Shown here one piece after another: positions 1 to 6,998 of a DNA stretch of 7,298 bases; the first letter of the stretch is position 1; each line of letters opens with the position of its first letter. The notes under the pieces were generated by a model that had not been told where the DNA came from, searched no databases, and worked only from the letters and a program-made list of their open reading frames with translations. This stretch comes from an uncultured Porphyromonadaceae bacterium (GTDB taxonomy: Bacteria; Bacteroidota; Bacteroidia; Bacteroidales; Muribaculaceae). The DNA is taken from NCBI GenBank assembly GCA_947177605.1, contig CAMWUX010000059.1, forward strand, positions 1 to 7,298, written 5' to 3'. The translations under genes and the position numbers were made by a program.

Positions 1-552
1 GTATTTAACATTCTTGAGCGGAGTGTAGATGGAGTCGAGGGCGATCTCATTGAGATCCTTGCCGGGGAGAAGCTCACGATTCTCATCGGCGGGAACCCAA
101 CCGCGACCCTTGTTGATAGTAAATACGAGAGTAAAGCTTGCGCCTTCGATAAGCTCGCAGATCACCAGCTCAGGATTGAGCACCTCAAAGCCGGTAAGCA
201 CCTTGCCGAGATCGCCTGCTGTAAATTTGCAGGGACCGGTCACAGTGACGGTAGCTTTCTCGGCATCGGTATCTTCAACCGTCTGCTTCAGGTCTACTTT
301 CTTGAGGTTGAGGATGATGTTGGTCACATCTTCCTTAACTCCGGGGATGGTGTCGAATTCATGCTTTACACCGTCGATTTTGATCGAGGAGATAGCGTAG
401 CCTTCAAGCGAAGAAAGAAGAATTCTACGGAGGGCATTGCCTATCGTAATACCATAGCCCGGCTCCAATGGCTTGAACTCAAATTTGCCGAATTTGTTGT
501 CGGCCTCCAACATCAATACCTTGTCAGGTTTTTGAAATGCTAATATAGCCAT
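1..552 (-). CDS. rpoA: DNA-directed RNA polymerase subunit alpha, N-terminal part (runs off the window)
   Basis: The alpha subunit dimerises to start assembly of RNA polymerase, and its C-terminal domain contacts promoter DNA and activators. Only the first 184 residues are present, of roughly 330 usual for the family; the reading frame is still open at base 1. What is visible is the N-terminal assembly domain. The dimerisation motif [12 protein letters not shown] lies at residues 37-48 and contains the paired arginines R42 and R43. [13 protein letters not shown] follows at 64-76, matching the HEY...GVQEDI region of the E. coli protein, and KGRGWVPA is at 148-155. The ATG at 552 was chosen because [12 protein letters not shown] matches the family N-terminus. 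It lies 25 bases after the rpsD stop, with no Shine-Dalgarno sequence, so the two genes are co-transcribed. In related genomes rplQ normally follows, outside this window. Confidence 0.98.
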   Translation of the reverse strand, partial: MAILAFQKPDKVLMLEADNKFGKFEFKPLEPGYGITIGNALRRILLSSLEGYAISSIKIDGVKHEFDTIPGVKEDVTNIILNLKKVDLKQTVEDTDAEKATVTVTGPCKFTAGDLGKVLTGFEVLNPELVICELIEGASFTLVFTINKGRGWVPADENRELLPGKDLNEIALDSIYTPLKNVKY

Positions 553-577
553 ATGGATAGGTCAGATTTTAATGTTA

Positions 578-1183
578 TTACTTAGAATACAATTCGACGA
601 TGAGCTGCTCCTTGATGTTCTCGGGAATGTCTTCGCGAGCGGGCATGTGGAGAAGCTTACCGGCCTTGAGGGATTCGTCCCATTCGATCCAGGGATATTT
701 GGAGTGGTTGAATCCGGCCAGTGCGTCGGCGATCACTTCAAGTGACTTCGAGCGTTCGCGAACGCCTACGATATCGCCGGGCTGCACTGCATAAGAAGCA
801 ATATTCACTACCTGACCATTGACGGTAATATGACGATGGAGCACGAGCTGACGGGCAGCAGCGCGGGTGGGAGCGATACCCAGACGGTACACTACATTGT
901 CGAGACGACCTTCGAGAAGCTGCAGAAGCACTTCACCGGTAATACCTTTGGTGCGGGAAGCTTTGTCGAAGAGATTGTGGAACTGCTTTTCAAGCACGCC
1001 GTATGTATATTTGGCTTTCTGCTTTTCGCGGAGCTGAACGCCATATTCCGAGGTCTTGCGACGACGGTTGGGGCCATGCTGTCCGGGAGGGTTGGTGCGC
1101 TTTGCCAACACTTTGTCCTCGCCGAAGATGGGTTCGCCAAATTTGCGGGCGATTTTGGATTTAGGGCCTGTATATCTTGCCAT
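578..1183 (-). CDS. rpsD: 30S ribosomal protein S4 (uS4), cysteine-free form
   Basis: S4 is a primary 16S rRNA binding protein that nucleates assembly of the 30S body and, in other bacteria, represses its own operon. The product is 201 residues, close to the usual 200-209. The N-terminal extension runs to about residue 85 and carries [18 protein letters not shown] at 31-48. The S4 RNA-binding fold follows at about 93-140 ([20 protein letters not shown], then [11 protein letters not shown]). There is no cysteine anywhere in the protein, so it is the zinc-independent type. The ATG at 1183 gives the family start [17 protein letters not shown]. It is preceded by an A-rich stretch (AAAACAACA) and no Shine-Dalgarno sequence. 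Upstream is the unusually long 229-base structured gap, a likely site for feedback control by this protein. rpoA follows after 25 bases. Confidence 0.99.
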   Translation of the reverse strand: MARYTGPKSKIARKFGEPIFGEDKVLAKRTNPPGQHGPNRRRKTSEYGVQLREKQKAKYTYGVLEKQFHNLFDKASRTKGITGEVLLQLLEGRLDNVVYRLGIAPTRAAARQLVLHRHITVNGQVVNIASYAVQPGDIVGVRERSKSLEVIADALAGFNHSKYPWIEWDESLKAGKLLHMPAREDIPENIKEQLIVELYSK

Positions 1184-1254
1184 TGTTGTTTTAGAATCTT
1201 TTGGTTAGCTATAGTTGGATCTTTACGTGAGTCTGGTGAGCTTTGTCCGGGTGG

Positions 1255-1287
1255 CTATGGGGCGGGTCAGTGCAGCCGCGACCATAG
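1255..1287 (-). other. Leader hairpin B (CTATGG..GCGG/CCGC..CCATAG), alternative to hairpin A
   Basis: In the transcript CTATGG (1287 to 1282) pairs with CCATAG (1260 to 1255). After a small 2x1 internal loop, GCGG pairs with CCGC around a 10-base loop, for ten pairs in total. The 5' arm reuses the 3' arm of hairpin A. By eye it is the more stable of the two because of the four G-C pairs at its tip, but no energy was computed. Confidence 0.58.
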
Positions 1288-1308
1288 AGAGGTGAAGAAA
1301 ATATGGTC
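1280..1308 (-). other. Leader hairpin A (GACCATA/TATGGTC)
   Basis: In the transcript GACCATA (1308 to 1302) and TATGGTC (1286 to 1280) are perfectly complementary, giving a 7-pair stem with a 15-base pyrimidine-rich loop. It shares the bases TATGG with hairpin B, so the two cannot form together. It would form first during transcription, because both its arms emerge before the 3' arm of hairpin B. Confidence 0.6.
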
Positions 1309-1412
1309 TAATTCACTCCTGCCGTCATGGCGTTCGGCGCTTGGCTCCCGACATTGGGATAAGTAAGATCCGGATTGTAGGTTAGAAATAATGATAAGAT
1401 TGCCGAATCGGA

Positions 1413-1802
1413 TTACACGCGGCGACGCTTGGGAGGACGGCAGCCGTTGAAAGGCAGCGGAGTCACGTCGATAATCTCGGTAACTTCGATACCGGCACCT
1501 GCGATAGTACGGATAGCGGACTCACGGCCGTTGCCCGGACCCTTCACATAAGCCTTCACTTTGCGCAGACCCAGATCATAAGCGGTCTTTGCACAATCCT
1601 GTGCGGCCATCTGAGCAGCGTAGGGAGTGTTTTTCTTGGAGCCACGGAAGCCCATCTTGCCGGCACTCGACCAGGAGATCACCTGACCTTCGGCGTTGGC
1701 TAAGTTCACGATAATGTTGTTGAAAGAGGAGTGTACGTGGAGTTGGCCTTCTGCGCCTACCTTTACGTTTCTCTTCTTAGCTGCGACTGTTTTCTTTGCC
1801 AT
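1413..1802 (-). CDS. rpsK: 30S ribosomal protein S11 (uS11)
   Basis: S11 sits on the 30S platform next to 16S rRNA helices 23 and 24 and helps shape the mRNA exit and E-site region. At 129 residues it is the same length as the E. coli protein. Recognisable blocks are [12 protein letters not shown] (25-36), [13 protein letters not shown] (45-57), [14 protein letters not shown] (87-100) and the C-terminal tail [11 protein letters not shown] (119-129). N119 corresponds to the asparagine known to become isoaspartate in E. coli S11; the residue before it is F118, where E. coli has histidine. The N-terminus is lysine-rich. The ATG at 1802 lies ten bases after the rpsM stop with no Shine-Dalgarno sequence, as expected for tight or coupled translation. 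After its stop comes the long structured gap before rpsD. Confidence 0.99.
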   Translation of the reverse strand: MAKKTVAAKKRNVKVGAEGQLHVHSSFNNIIVNLANAEGQVISWSSAGKMGFRGSKKNTPYAAQMAAQDCAKTAYDLGLRKVKAYVKGPGNGRESAIRTIAGAGIEVTEIIDVTPLPFNGCRPPKRRRV

Positions 1803-1812
1803 ATCTTATTGA

Positions 1813-2193
1813 TTATTTAGTAGCTTTTTTCTTGTTAGCAACGGTTTTCTTGCGGCCCTTGCGGGTACGTGCGTTGTTCTTGGTGCTCTGACCGCGTACG
1901 GGCAGGCCATTGCGGTGACGGATGCCGCGGTAGCAGCCGATATCCATCAGGCGCTTGATGTTGAGCTGGATTTCGCTGCGCAGGTCGCCTTCCACCTTAT
2001 AGTCGGCGCCGATTACTTCACGCACGGCGGCTGCCTGAGCGTCGGTCCAGTCCATTACTTTGATATCTTTGTCCACGCCGGCTTTCTCGAGAATCGATTT
2101 GGCGGCGCTCCGGCCAATGCCGAATATGTAAGTCAAGGCGATTTCACCTCTTTTATTCTGGGGGAGGTCAACTCCCACTATACGTACTGCCAT
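1813..2193 (-). CDS. rpsM: 30S ribosomal protein S13 (uS13)
   Basis: S13 is in the head of the small subunit, makes bridges to the large subunit and touches P-site tRNA through its basic tail. The 126-residue product begins [15 protein letters not shown], carries the helix-two-turn-helix region [15 protein letters not shown] (21-35), and ends with the family signature [25 protein letters not shown] (89-113). A lysine-rich tail follows. The ATG at 2193 is 58 bases after the rpmJ stop. The short leader is A-rich (AAAACAAAGTAT) and has no Shine-Dalgarno sequence. In E. coli the S4-binding pseudoknot sits in front of this gene; here the gap is too short to hold a comparable element and the structured region lies before rpsD instead. 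Confidence 0.99.
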   Translation of the reverse strand: MAVRIVGVDLPQNKRGEIALTYIFGIGRSAAKSILEKAGVDKDIKVMDWTDAQAAAVREVIGADYKVEGDLRSEIQLNIKRLMDIGCYRGIRHRNGLPVRGQSTKNNARTRKGRKKTVANKKKATK

Positions 2194-2251
2194 ATACTTT
2201 GTTTTGACTTTCTGTGGATGATTGTGTTTGCTTTATTAGTGCCGAGCGGCA

Positions 2252-2368
2252 TTATCCCTGACGTTGTTTGAACTTGGGATTCTTTTTGTTGATTACATAC
2301 AGGCGACCTTTGCGACGCACGATCTTGCTGTCGGGGGTGCGCTTCTTTACTGAGGCTCTAACTTTCAT
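2252..2368 (-). CDS. rpmJ: 50S ribosomal protein L36 (bL36), zinc-ligand-free form
   Basis: L36 is the smallest large-subunit protein and stabilises 23S rRNA near the base of the L7/L12 stalk region. The reading frame encodes 38 residues, the standard length, starting [15 protein letters not shown] and ending NPKFKQRQG. The zinc-binding form has three cysteines and a histidine at positions equivalent to 11, 14, 27 and about 33. Here those positions are T11, S14, N27 and F33, so the zinc ribbon is lost while the basic rRNA-contacting residues remain. The gene lies 35 bases after infA and 58 bases before rpsM, in the usual infA-rpmJ-rpsM order. The upstream region is A-rich without a Shine-Dalgarno sequence. 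Confidence 0.97.
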   Translation of the reverse strand: MKVRASVKKRTPDSKIVRRKGRLYVINKKNPKFKQRQG

Positions 2369-2403
2369 GGGGTATATTTCGTTTGATTATTTTTCTGAAA
2401 TGA

Positions 2404-2622
2404 TTATTTGTATCTGAACGCTATGCGGCCTTTCGTGAGATCGTAGGGCGACATCTCTACACGCACCTTATCGCCGGGAAGAATCTTGATGTAGTGCATA
2501 CGCATCTTACCCGAGATGTGGGCGGTGATTTCGTGACCGTTTTCGAGTTCTACTCTGAACATCGCGTTGGAAAGCGACTCTACGATTACTCCGTCTTGTT
2601 CGATAGCTGTCTGTTTTGCCAT
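2404..2622 (-). CDS. infA: Translation initiation factor IF-1
   Basis: IF-1 binds the 30S A site during initiation and helps IF-2 and IF-3 select the initiator tRNA. The 72-residue product is the normal length and is a single OB fold. Recognisable blocks are [17 protein letters not shown] at the N-terminus, [24 protein letters not shown] (22-45) and the C-terminal block [19 protein letters not shown] (49-67). The ATG at 2622 gives the conserved start. It sits 44 bases after the map stop, in a C- and A-rich stretch with no Shine-Dalgarno sequence. Its place between map and rpmJ is the standard one in this phylum. Confidence 0.99.
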   Translation of the reverse strand: MAKQTAIEQDGVIVESLSNAMFRVELENGHEITAHISGKMRMHYIKILPGDKVRVEMSPYDLTKGRIAFRYK

Positions 2623-2666
2623 GCTTAGCTGGTTGGGGATTGGTTGATTGAAAAATATGATTGGGG

Positions 2667-3458
2667 TTAGATAAATCGATCTTGAAGCACTTGATATACG
2701 TGTTCGAAACTGGTGAGAATCTCAGCTTTGCCGTCGACCACGGCTACGGTATGCTCGTAGTGAGCCGATGCCTTGCGGTCGCGTGTACGGCAGGTCCAGC
2801 CGTCGCGCTCGATTACGATGTGGCGCGATCCGAGATTGATCATAGGCTCTATACACAGTGTCATGCCGTTGCGGATCATTGGTCCGGTGGAGCGACGCCC
2901 GTAATTGGGTATCTCCGGAGCTTCGTGCATATCGCGGCCGATGCCGTGACCGCACATTTCCTGAACCACCGTGTAACCACGACTCTGGCAATAGCGCTGC
3001 ACTGCATTTGAAATGTCGCCGATACGGTTGCCTTCCTTGCAGGCTTCGATACCGACGAAGAGCGATTCCTTGGTCGTACGGCACAGATTATATAGTTCGT
3101 CCGAAATCTCGCCTACGGGGAATGTGTAGCACATGTCACCGTTCATACCGTCGAGTTCCACTACCAGATCCGTGCCGATGATGTCGCCCTCGCGCAGAGC
3201 ATAATTGGAGGGGAAGCCGTGTACCACGATCTCGTTTACCTCCATGCATACCGATGCGGGAAAACCGCCGTAGCCCAGACAGGCCGGGCGGCCGCCGTTG
3301 TCGAGGATAAATTCGCGGGCGATAGTATCAATCTTCTGCGTAGTCACTCCGGGCTTCACCCACTTGGCGATTTCGCCAAGTGTAAGTGAAGTCAGAGCGC
3401 ATGCTTTGCGTATCAGCTCTATCTCTTCGGATGTCTTGAGATATATCGTTGAGCTCAT
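2667..3458 (-). CDS. map: Type I methionine aminopeptidase
   Basis: This cytosolic metalloenzyme removes the initiator methionine from new proteins when the second residue is small. The protein is 263 residues, typical of type I bacterial enzymes without an N-terminal extension. All five metal ligands are visible: D97 (GTDLVV), D108 (MNGDMC), H171 (CGHGIGR), E204 (CIEPMIN) and E236 (HYEHTV). The catalytic histidines H80 (VVHGFPSN) and H178 (DMHEAPEI) are also present. The ATG at 3458 gives [19 protein letters not shown], matching the usual short start. It follows the secY stop by 36 bases. In many bacteria adk lies between secY and map; it is absent here. Its operon position ties supply of the processing enzyme to ribosome production. 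Confidence 0.98.
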   Translation of the reverse strand: MSSTIYLKTSEEIELIRKACALTSLTLGEIAKWVKPGVTTQKIDTIAREFILDNGGRPACLGYGGFPASVCMEVNEIVVHGFPSNYALREGDIIGTDLVVELDGMNGDMCYTFPVGEISDELYNLCRTTKESLFVGIEACKEGNRIGDISNAVQRYCQSRGYTVVQEMCGHGIGRDMHEAPEIPNYGRRSTGPMIRNGMTLCIEPMINLGSRHIVIERDGWTCRTRDRKASAHYEHTVAVVDGKAEILTSFEHVYQVLQDRFI

Positions 3459-3494
3459 TGATTGATCGCTTTTATCTTTTCCAATTATACATTA

Positions 3495-4844
3495 TCAATA
3501 GGCACTGCCTGTGGTACGACCCTTGATCTTGCCGTCCTTCATCAGACCATCGTAGTGGTGCATCATCAGGTGGGATTCGATCTGCTGGAGAGTGTCGAGC
3601 ACTACGCCCACGAGAATCAGCAGCGATGTGCCGCCGAAGAACTGCGCGAAGTTCTGGCTGATGCCGAAGAATCGGGCAAACGCGGGGAGAATTGCTACAA
3701 CGCCGAGGAAGAGCGAACCGGGAAGGGTGATGCGCGACATGATGGAGTCGAGGTATTCGGCGGTCTTCTTACCGGGTTTCACACCGGGAATGAAGCCATT
3801 GTTGCGCTTCATATCCTCTGCCATCTGTGTGGGGCGGACGGTGATAGCGGTATAGAAGTATGTGAATGCCACGATCATGACGAAGTACACGAAGTTGTAC
3901 CAGAATCCGTTGATATCGGAGAAGGCAGCCACGAAGCCGCTACCCGTACCATCGGAACCGAAACCGGCCAGAGTGATGGGGATAAACATGATCGCCTGAG
4001 CGAAGATGATAGGCATCACACCTGCGGCATTGACCTTCAGAGGGATGTACTGGCGTACGCCACCGTACTGCTTGTTGCCGACGATACGCTTTGCGTACTG
4101 TACGGGTACCTTACGTGTACCCTGCACGAGAAGCACGGCGCCGACTGTGACGGCAAAGAGCAGGATGATCTCGATGAGGAACATTACCAGACCGCCGGCA
4201 GCCATCGAGTCGCCGGGGAGACGGCTGATGAATTCAAATGTGATTGCCTGGGGCAGACGGGCGATGATACCCACGAGGATGATGAACGAGATACCGTTGC
4301 CGATACCGCGATCGGTGATGCGCTCGCCGAGCCACATGATAAACATGGAGCCGGCGGCCAGAATCACGGTCAGATAAGCGATGGTCCAGAAACCCATGGA
4401 AGCCTCGCCTACGGCAGCGGCCACCTGCATACGGATGTTGACCAGATAGGCAGGACCCTGAAGAAGAAGGATCAGCACTGTGAGGTAACGCGTATACTGG
4501 TTGAGTTTCTGACGGCCGCTTTCACCCTCACGCTGCATCTTCTGAAACGAGGGGAGAACCATGCCGAGCAGCTGTATCACGATCGATGCAGTAATGTAGG
4601 GCATGATACCCAACGCGAAGATGGATGCCTGGGAGAAAGCACCACCGGAGAACATATCGAGCAACTGCATCAGACCGCTGCGGTTGGTAAAGTTCTGAAG
4701 AGCCTGCAGATCGGTAGGACTGATGCCGGGAAGTACCACCTGACAGCCCAGACGGTACACCAATACCAGAAGGAAGGTGATCATCAGACGCTGACGGAGC
4801 TCCTCGATTGTCCAAATATTCTTTAATGTTTGAAAAAATCTCAT
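3495..4844 (-). CDS. secY: Preprotein translocase channel subunit SecY
   Basis: SecY is the inner-membrane channel that, with SecE and SecG, passes unfolded preproteins across the membrane and inserts membrane proteins. The product is 449 residues, a normal length, and contains about ten strongly hydrophobic segments. Visible landmarks are the plug and TM2 region (LLDMFSGGAFSQASIFALGI, 61-80), the signature GERITDRGIGNGIS (173-186), the cytosolic loop KVPVQYAKR (245-253) and the ribosome/SecA-contacting loop MKRNNGFIPGVKPGKKT (345-361). The protein ends in the basic stretch KDGKIKGRTTGSAY. The ATG at 4844 is only six bases after the rplO stop, which suggests translational coupling; there is no Shine-Dalgarno sequence. 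The stop codon is TGA, unlike the TAA of the other complete genes here. Confidence 0.99.
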   Translation of the reverse strand: MRFFQTLKNIWTIEELRQRLMITFLLVLVYRLGCQVVLPGISPTDLQALQNFTNRSGLMQLLDMFSGGAFSQASIFALGIMPYITASIVIQLLGMVLPSFQKMQREGESGRQKLNQYTRYLTVLILLLQGPAYLVNIRMQVAAAVGEASMGFWTIAYLTVILAAGSMFIMWLGERITDRGIGNGISFIILVGIIARLPQAITFEFISRLPGDSMAAGGLVMFLIEIILLFAVTVGAVLLVQGTRKVPVQYAKRIVGNKQYGGVRQYIPLKVNAAGVMPIIFAQAIMFIPITLAGFGSDGTGSGFVAAFSDINGFWYNFVYFVMIVAFTYFYTAITVRPTQMAEDMKRNNGFIPGVKPGKKTAEYLDSIMSRITLPGSLFLGVVAILPAFARFFGISQNFAQFFGGTSLLILVGVVLDTLQQIESHLMMHHYDGLMKDGKIKGRTTGSAY

Positions 4845-4850
4845 GTCGGA

Positions 4851-5297
4851 TTAGATTTTGGAGATGGAGCCACCGGCTTCAACGATGGCTTTTTCAGCAG
4901 CCTTGGAGAATGCATTGGCTTCTACGGCCAGAGCACGGGTGAGAGTACCGGAAGCAAGGATCTTCACGAGCTGCTTGGAGGAGATATAACCTGCTTCGCG
5001 GAGTTCGGCCAGACCGATTTTCTCAAGACCCTTGGCAGCAGCCAGAGTCTCGAGAAGTGCGAGGTTGATAGCCTTGTACTCTACACGGTTGATGTTCTTG
5101 AAACCGTACTTGGGCAGACGGCGCTGAAGAGGCATCTGGCCACCTTCGAAACCGATCTTGCGGCTGTAGCCCGAACGCGACTTGGCGCCCTTGTGGCCAC
5201 GGGTAGATGTGCCGCCCTTACCAGAACCTTGTCCACGGCCCACGCGTGTCTTTGTGGTCACGGAGCCTACTGCGGGATGTATGTTGTTGAGTTCCAT
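4851..5297 (-). CDS. rplO: 50S ribosomal protein L15 (uL15)
   Basis: L15 is a late-assembling large-subunit protein whose long N-terminal extension threads through 23S rRNA. The 148-residue protein has the expected glycine- and arginine-rich extension, [20 protein letters not shown] at 20-39. [18 protein letters not shown] follows at 49-66, then the globular C-terminal domain with [22 protein letters not shown] at about 110-131. The start [12 protein letters not shown] at 5297 agrees with the family. The 39-base gap after rpmD has no Shine-Dalgarno sequence and is AT-rich. It is followed closely by secY, the usual spc-operon arrangement. Confidence 0.99.
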   Translation of the reverse strand: MELNNIHPAVGSVTTKTRVGRGQGSGKGGTSTRGHKGAKSRSGYSRKIGFEGGQMPLQRRLPKYGFKNINRVEYKAINLALLETLAAAKGLEKIGLAELREAGYISSKQLVKILASGTLTRALAVEANAFSKAAEKAIVEAGGSISKI

Positions 5298-5336
5298 AAT
5301 TGGTTGTTATCGGATAATGATGATAATGTTGATTTG

Positions 5337-5516
5337 TTAGGCTTCAGTCACTGTTACAAGGTGACGTACACGATTTACCATACCCATCACGTCGGGAGTG
5401 TTTTCCTTTACGACGGTGTGGTTCATCTTCTTAAGGCCAAGGGCATCGAGTGTGCGCTTCTGAACGGCGGGACAGTTGATGCGGCTCTTTGTCTGTGTGA
5501 TTTTGATTTGTGCCAT
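5337..5516 (-). CDS. rpmD: 50S ribosomal protein L30 (uL30)
   Basis: L30 is a small large-subunit protein that contacts 23S rRNA and 5S-proximal regions. The frame gives 59 residues, the normal bacterial length. It begins MAQIKITQTKSRINCPAVQKRTLDALGLKKMN, matching the family pattern of a first beta strand followed by a helix ending in LGL(K/R)K. It then continues HTVVKENTPDVMGMVNRVRHLV (33-54). The ATG at 5516 was chosen for this match. It lies 26 bases after rpsE and 39 bases before rplO. Some bacteria lack rpmD; here it is intact. No Shine-Dalgarno sequence precedes it. Confidence 0.97.
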   Translation of the reverse strand: MAQIKITQTKSRINCPAVQKRTLDALGLKKMNHTVVKENTPDVMGMVNRVRHLVTVTEA

Positions 5517-5542
5517 TTTGCAGATGATTTATCGGGTTGGGA

Positions 5543-6064
5543 TTACTTACCGGTGAATACCTTTTCTACAGTGATACCGCGGTTCTGAGCTACCTGAGCG
5601 GGCGAACGCATCTCGCCGAGAGCGGCGATGGTAGCTTTCACGAGGTTGTGGGGGTTGGACGAGCCCTTGCTCTTGCAAAGCACGTCGGTGATGCCCACGC
5701 TCTCAAGTACGGCACGCATAGCGCCACCGGCCTTAACACCGGTACCGTGGGATGCGGGCTTGAGAATTACGCGCGAACCGCCGAACTTGGCAGCCTGCTC
5801 GTGAGGGATAGTACCTTTGTGTACGGGTACACGGATAAGATTCTTCTTGGCAGCTTCAACGCCCTTGGCGATAGCGGCTGTCACTTCGTTGGCTTTACCG
5901 AGGCCCCAGCCGATGATGCCGTCCTCGTTGCCTACTACTACAATTGCAGCGAAGGTGAAGGTGCGGCCGCCTTTGGTCACTTTCGTAACGCGGTTGATGG
6001 CCACGAGACGATCCTTAAGTTCGAGATCGTTGGTGGATTTTACTCTATTATTTTTGTTTGCCAT
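5543..6064 (-). CDS. rpsE: 30S ribosomal protein S5 (uS5)
   Basis: S5 lies at the junction of body and head of the small subunit, takes part in decoding accuracy and lines the mRNA entry site. The protein is 173 residues. The N-terminal double-stranded RNA-binding-like domain spans about 15-79, with [21 protein letters not shown] (29-49) and [15 protein letters not shown] (54-68). The C-terminal domain contains [20 protein letters not shown] (106-125) and [13 protein letters not shown] (137-149). The ATG at 6064 is six bases after the rplR stop, a spacing typical of coupled translation, with GAAATC rather than a Shine-Dalgarno sequence in front. Confidence 0.99.
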   Translation of the reverse strand: MANKNNRVKSTNDLELKDRLVAINRVTKVTKGGRTFTFAAIVVVGNEDGIIGWGLGKANEVTAAIAKGVEAAKKNLIRVPVHKGTIPHEQAAKFGGSRVILKPASHGTGVKAGGAMRAVLESVGITDVLCKSKGSSNPHNLVKATIAALGEMRSPAQVAQNRGITVEKVFTGK

Positions 6065-6070
6065 GATTTC

Positions 6071-6415
6071 TTAAAATTTAAGTCCGCCGTTGCGAGCTGC
6101 GTCAGCCAGGGATTTTACACGACCGTGGAACAGATAACCGTTGCGGTCGAATACTACTTCGGTGATACCGGCTTCGAGGGCCTTCTTGGCGATTGCTTCG
6201 CCTACGAGAGCTGCTGTTTCCGACTTGGTGCCGTCGGCAGCCATGCCTTTCGAAGAAGCGGATACTAATGTGCGGCCGGCGAGGTCGTCGACAAGCTGTA
6301 CGTAGATCTGCTTGTTGGAGCGGAACACGGTCATACGGGGACGCTCGGCGGTGCCGGAGATTTTGCCGCGGATGCGGGCCTTGATTTTATTTCTGCGTTG
6401 TATCTTGGAGAGCAT
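6071..6415 (-). CDS. rplR: 50S ribosomal protein L18 (uL18)
   Basis: L18 binds 5S rRNA and joins it to the central protuberance of the large subunit. The product is 114 residues, a normal bacterial length. Its basic N-terminus ([19 protein letters not shown]) is followed by [21 protein letters not shown] (24-44). The C-terminal block [26 protein letters not shown] (87-112) is the family signature region. The ATG at 6415 lies 21 bases after the rplF stop, with an A-rich upstream sequence (CCTAAAAGATAGC) and no Shine-Dalgarno match. Confidence 0.99.
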   Translation of the reverse strand: MLSKIQRRNKIKARIRGKISGTAERPRMTVFRSNKQIYVQLVDDLAGRTLVSASSKGMAADGTKSETAALVGEAIAKKALEAGITEVVFDRNGYLFHGRVKSLADAARNGGLKF

Positions 6416-6436
6416 GATTGCTATCTTTTAGGGATT

Positions 6437-6991
6437 TTATTTAGCGCTTGCTGATTTACCCGACTTGCGGCGGATTACCTCGCCCACAAACTTGATACCT
6501 TTGCCCTTGTAGGGTTCGGGCTTGCGGAGGGAGCGGATCTTGGCGCATACCTGGCCGAGAAGCTGCTTGTCGTCGCTTTCAAGGATGATGAGGGGGTTCT
6601 TGTTACGTTCGCTCTTGGTTTCCACTTTCACTTCCGGGGGAAGCTTGATGTAGATAGCGTGAGAGAAGCCGAGCGAGAGCTCGAGTACCTGACCGGTGGC
6701 GTTGGCGCGGTAGCCTACACCGACGAGTTCCATTTCCTTGCGGTAACCGGTCGATACGCCTACTACCATATTGTGGATCAGCGCGCGGTAGAGACCGTGC
6801 TGTGCGCGGTGTTCGCGATCGTCGCTCGGACGAGCGATATGAAGATGGCCGTCCTCCTCGGTGATGGTGAGTTCGGGGTTGAACTTCTGGGAGAGCGTGC
6901 CTTTGGGGCCTTTTACGGTAATTACATCGCCGTCGACCTTAACGCTGACGCCGGCGGGAATTTCAATGGGGGCTTTTCCTATTCGTGACAT
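6437..6991 (-). CDS. rplF: 50S ribosomal protein L6 (uL6)
   Basis: L6 sits near the factor-binding site and sarcin-ricin loop of the large subunit and is needed for late assembly. The 184-residue protein has the two repeated alpha/beta domains of the family. It starts MSRIGKAPIEIPAGV, has VKGPKGTLSQKF at 26-37, VGVGYRANATGQVLELSLGFSH at 90-111, and the C-terminal signature EPYKGKGIKFVGEVIRRKSGKS at 159-180. The ATG at 6991 is 18 bases after the rpsH stop. Unlike every other start in the window it is preceded by a perfect Shine-Dalgarno sequence, listed separately. A second copy of the same heptamer falls inside the gene at 6852-6858, where it encodes the Glu-Glu pair E45-E46. Confidence 0.99.
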   Translation of the reverse strand: MSRIGKAPIEIPAGVSVKVDGDVITVKGPKGTLSQKFNPELTITEEDGHLHIARPSDDREHRAQHGLYRALIHNMVVGVSTGYRKEMELVGVGYRANATGQVLELSLGFSHAIYIKLPPEVKVETKSERNKNPLIILESDDKQLLGQVCAKIRSLRKPEPYKGKGIKFVGEVIRRKSGKSASAK

Positions 6992-6998
6992 TGTGGTA

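Larger units (their letters stand above)
1184..1412 (-). promoter_or_regulatory. Structured mRNA leader between rpsK and rpsD, candidate S4 autoregulatory element
   Basis: This 229-base stretch is the only long gap in the window and has no plausible minus-strand gene. Read as transcript, it folds on paper into nested elements. P1 is an outer stem: GGATCTTAC (1371 to 1363) pairs with GTAAAGATCC (1226 to 1217), nine pairs with one bulged A. P2 is nested inside: TGTCGGG (1353 to 1347) pairs with CCCGGACA (1251 to 1244), seven pairs with one bulged G. Within P2 lie a possible GCCG/CGGC hairpin and two competing hairpins listed separately. About 33 A-rich bases separate P1 from the rpsD start. I saw no Bacteroidota promoter of the TAnnTTTG type and no hairpin with a U-tract. 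S4 binds a folded leader in other phyla; that it binds here is inference from position. A covariance search would decide. Confidence 0.72.

Noticed and set aside
1316..1320. AGGAG followed directly by a GTG in the rpsK-rpsD gap, considered as the start of a leader peptide.
   Set aside because: The GTG overlaps the last base of the motif, leaving no spacing, and the frame from it (GTG AAT TAG) stops at the third codon.
830..1366. A plus-strand open frame crossing rpsD and the structured gap, which might make the gap look coding.
   Set aside because: Most of it is antisense to rpsD, and the part in the gap has no recognisable protein sequence. The gap is better explained by RNA structure on the minus strand.
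1401..1412. Short palindrome CCGATTCGG just after the rpsK stop, considered as a terminator.
   Set aside because: At most three pairs can form around a three-base loop. The following sequence is AT-rich but has no run of U.
1184..1412. Internal promoter driving rpsD-rpoA.
   Set aside because: I searched the gap for the Bacteroidota -7 element TAnnTTTG on the minus strand and found no match. A weak or degenerate promoter cannot be excluded without transcript start mapping.
2240..2251. Small inverted repeat TGCCGCTCGGCA immediately after the rpmJ stop, possible terminator or attenuator.
   Set aside because: Only four stem pairs around a four-base loop, with no U-tract after it. Termination here would cut off rpsM, rpsK and rpsD.
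3462..4826. A 454-codon open frame on the plus strand, antisense to secY.
   Set aside because: It mirrors secY almost exactly. Its His/Asp/Glu/Gln-rich composition is what the reverse complement of hydrophobic membrane-segment codons gives. It has no family resemblance, and the minus-strand gene is certain.
4830..6268. Long plus-strand open frames (4830-5588 and 5537-6268) antisense to rplO, rpmD, rpsE and rplR.
   Set aside because: Each overlaps several firmly identified ribosomal protein genes in the opposite direction. They arise because those genes rarely use codons whose reverse complement is a stop. No recognisable domains.
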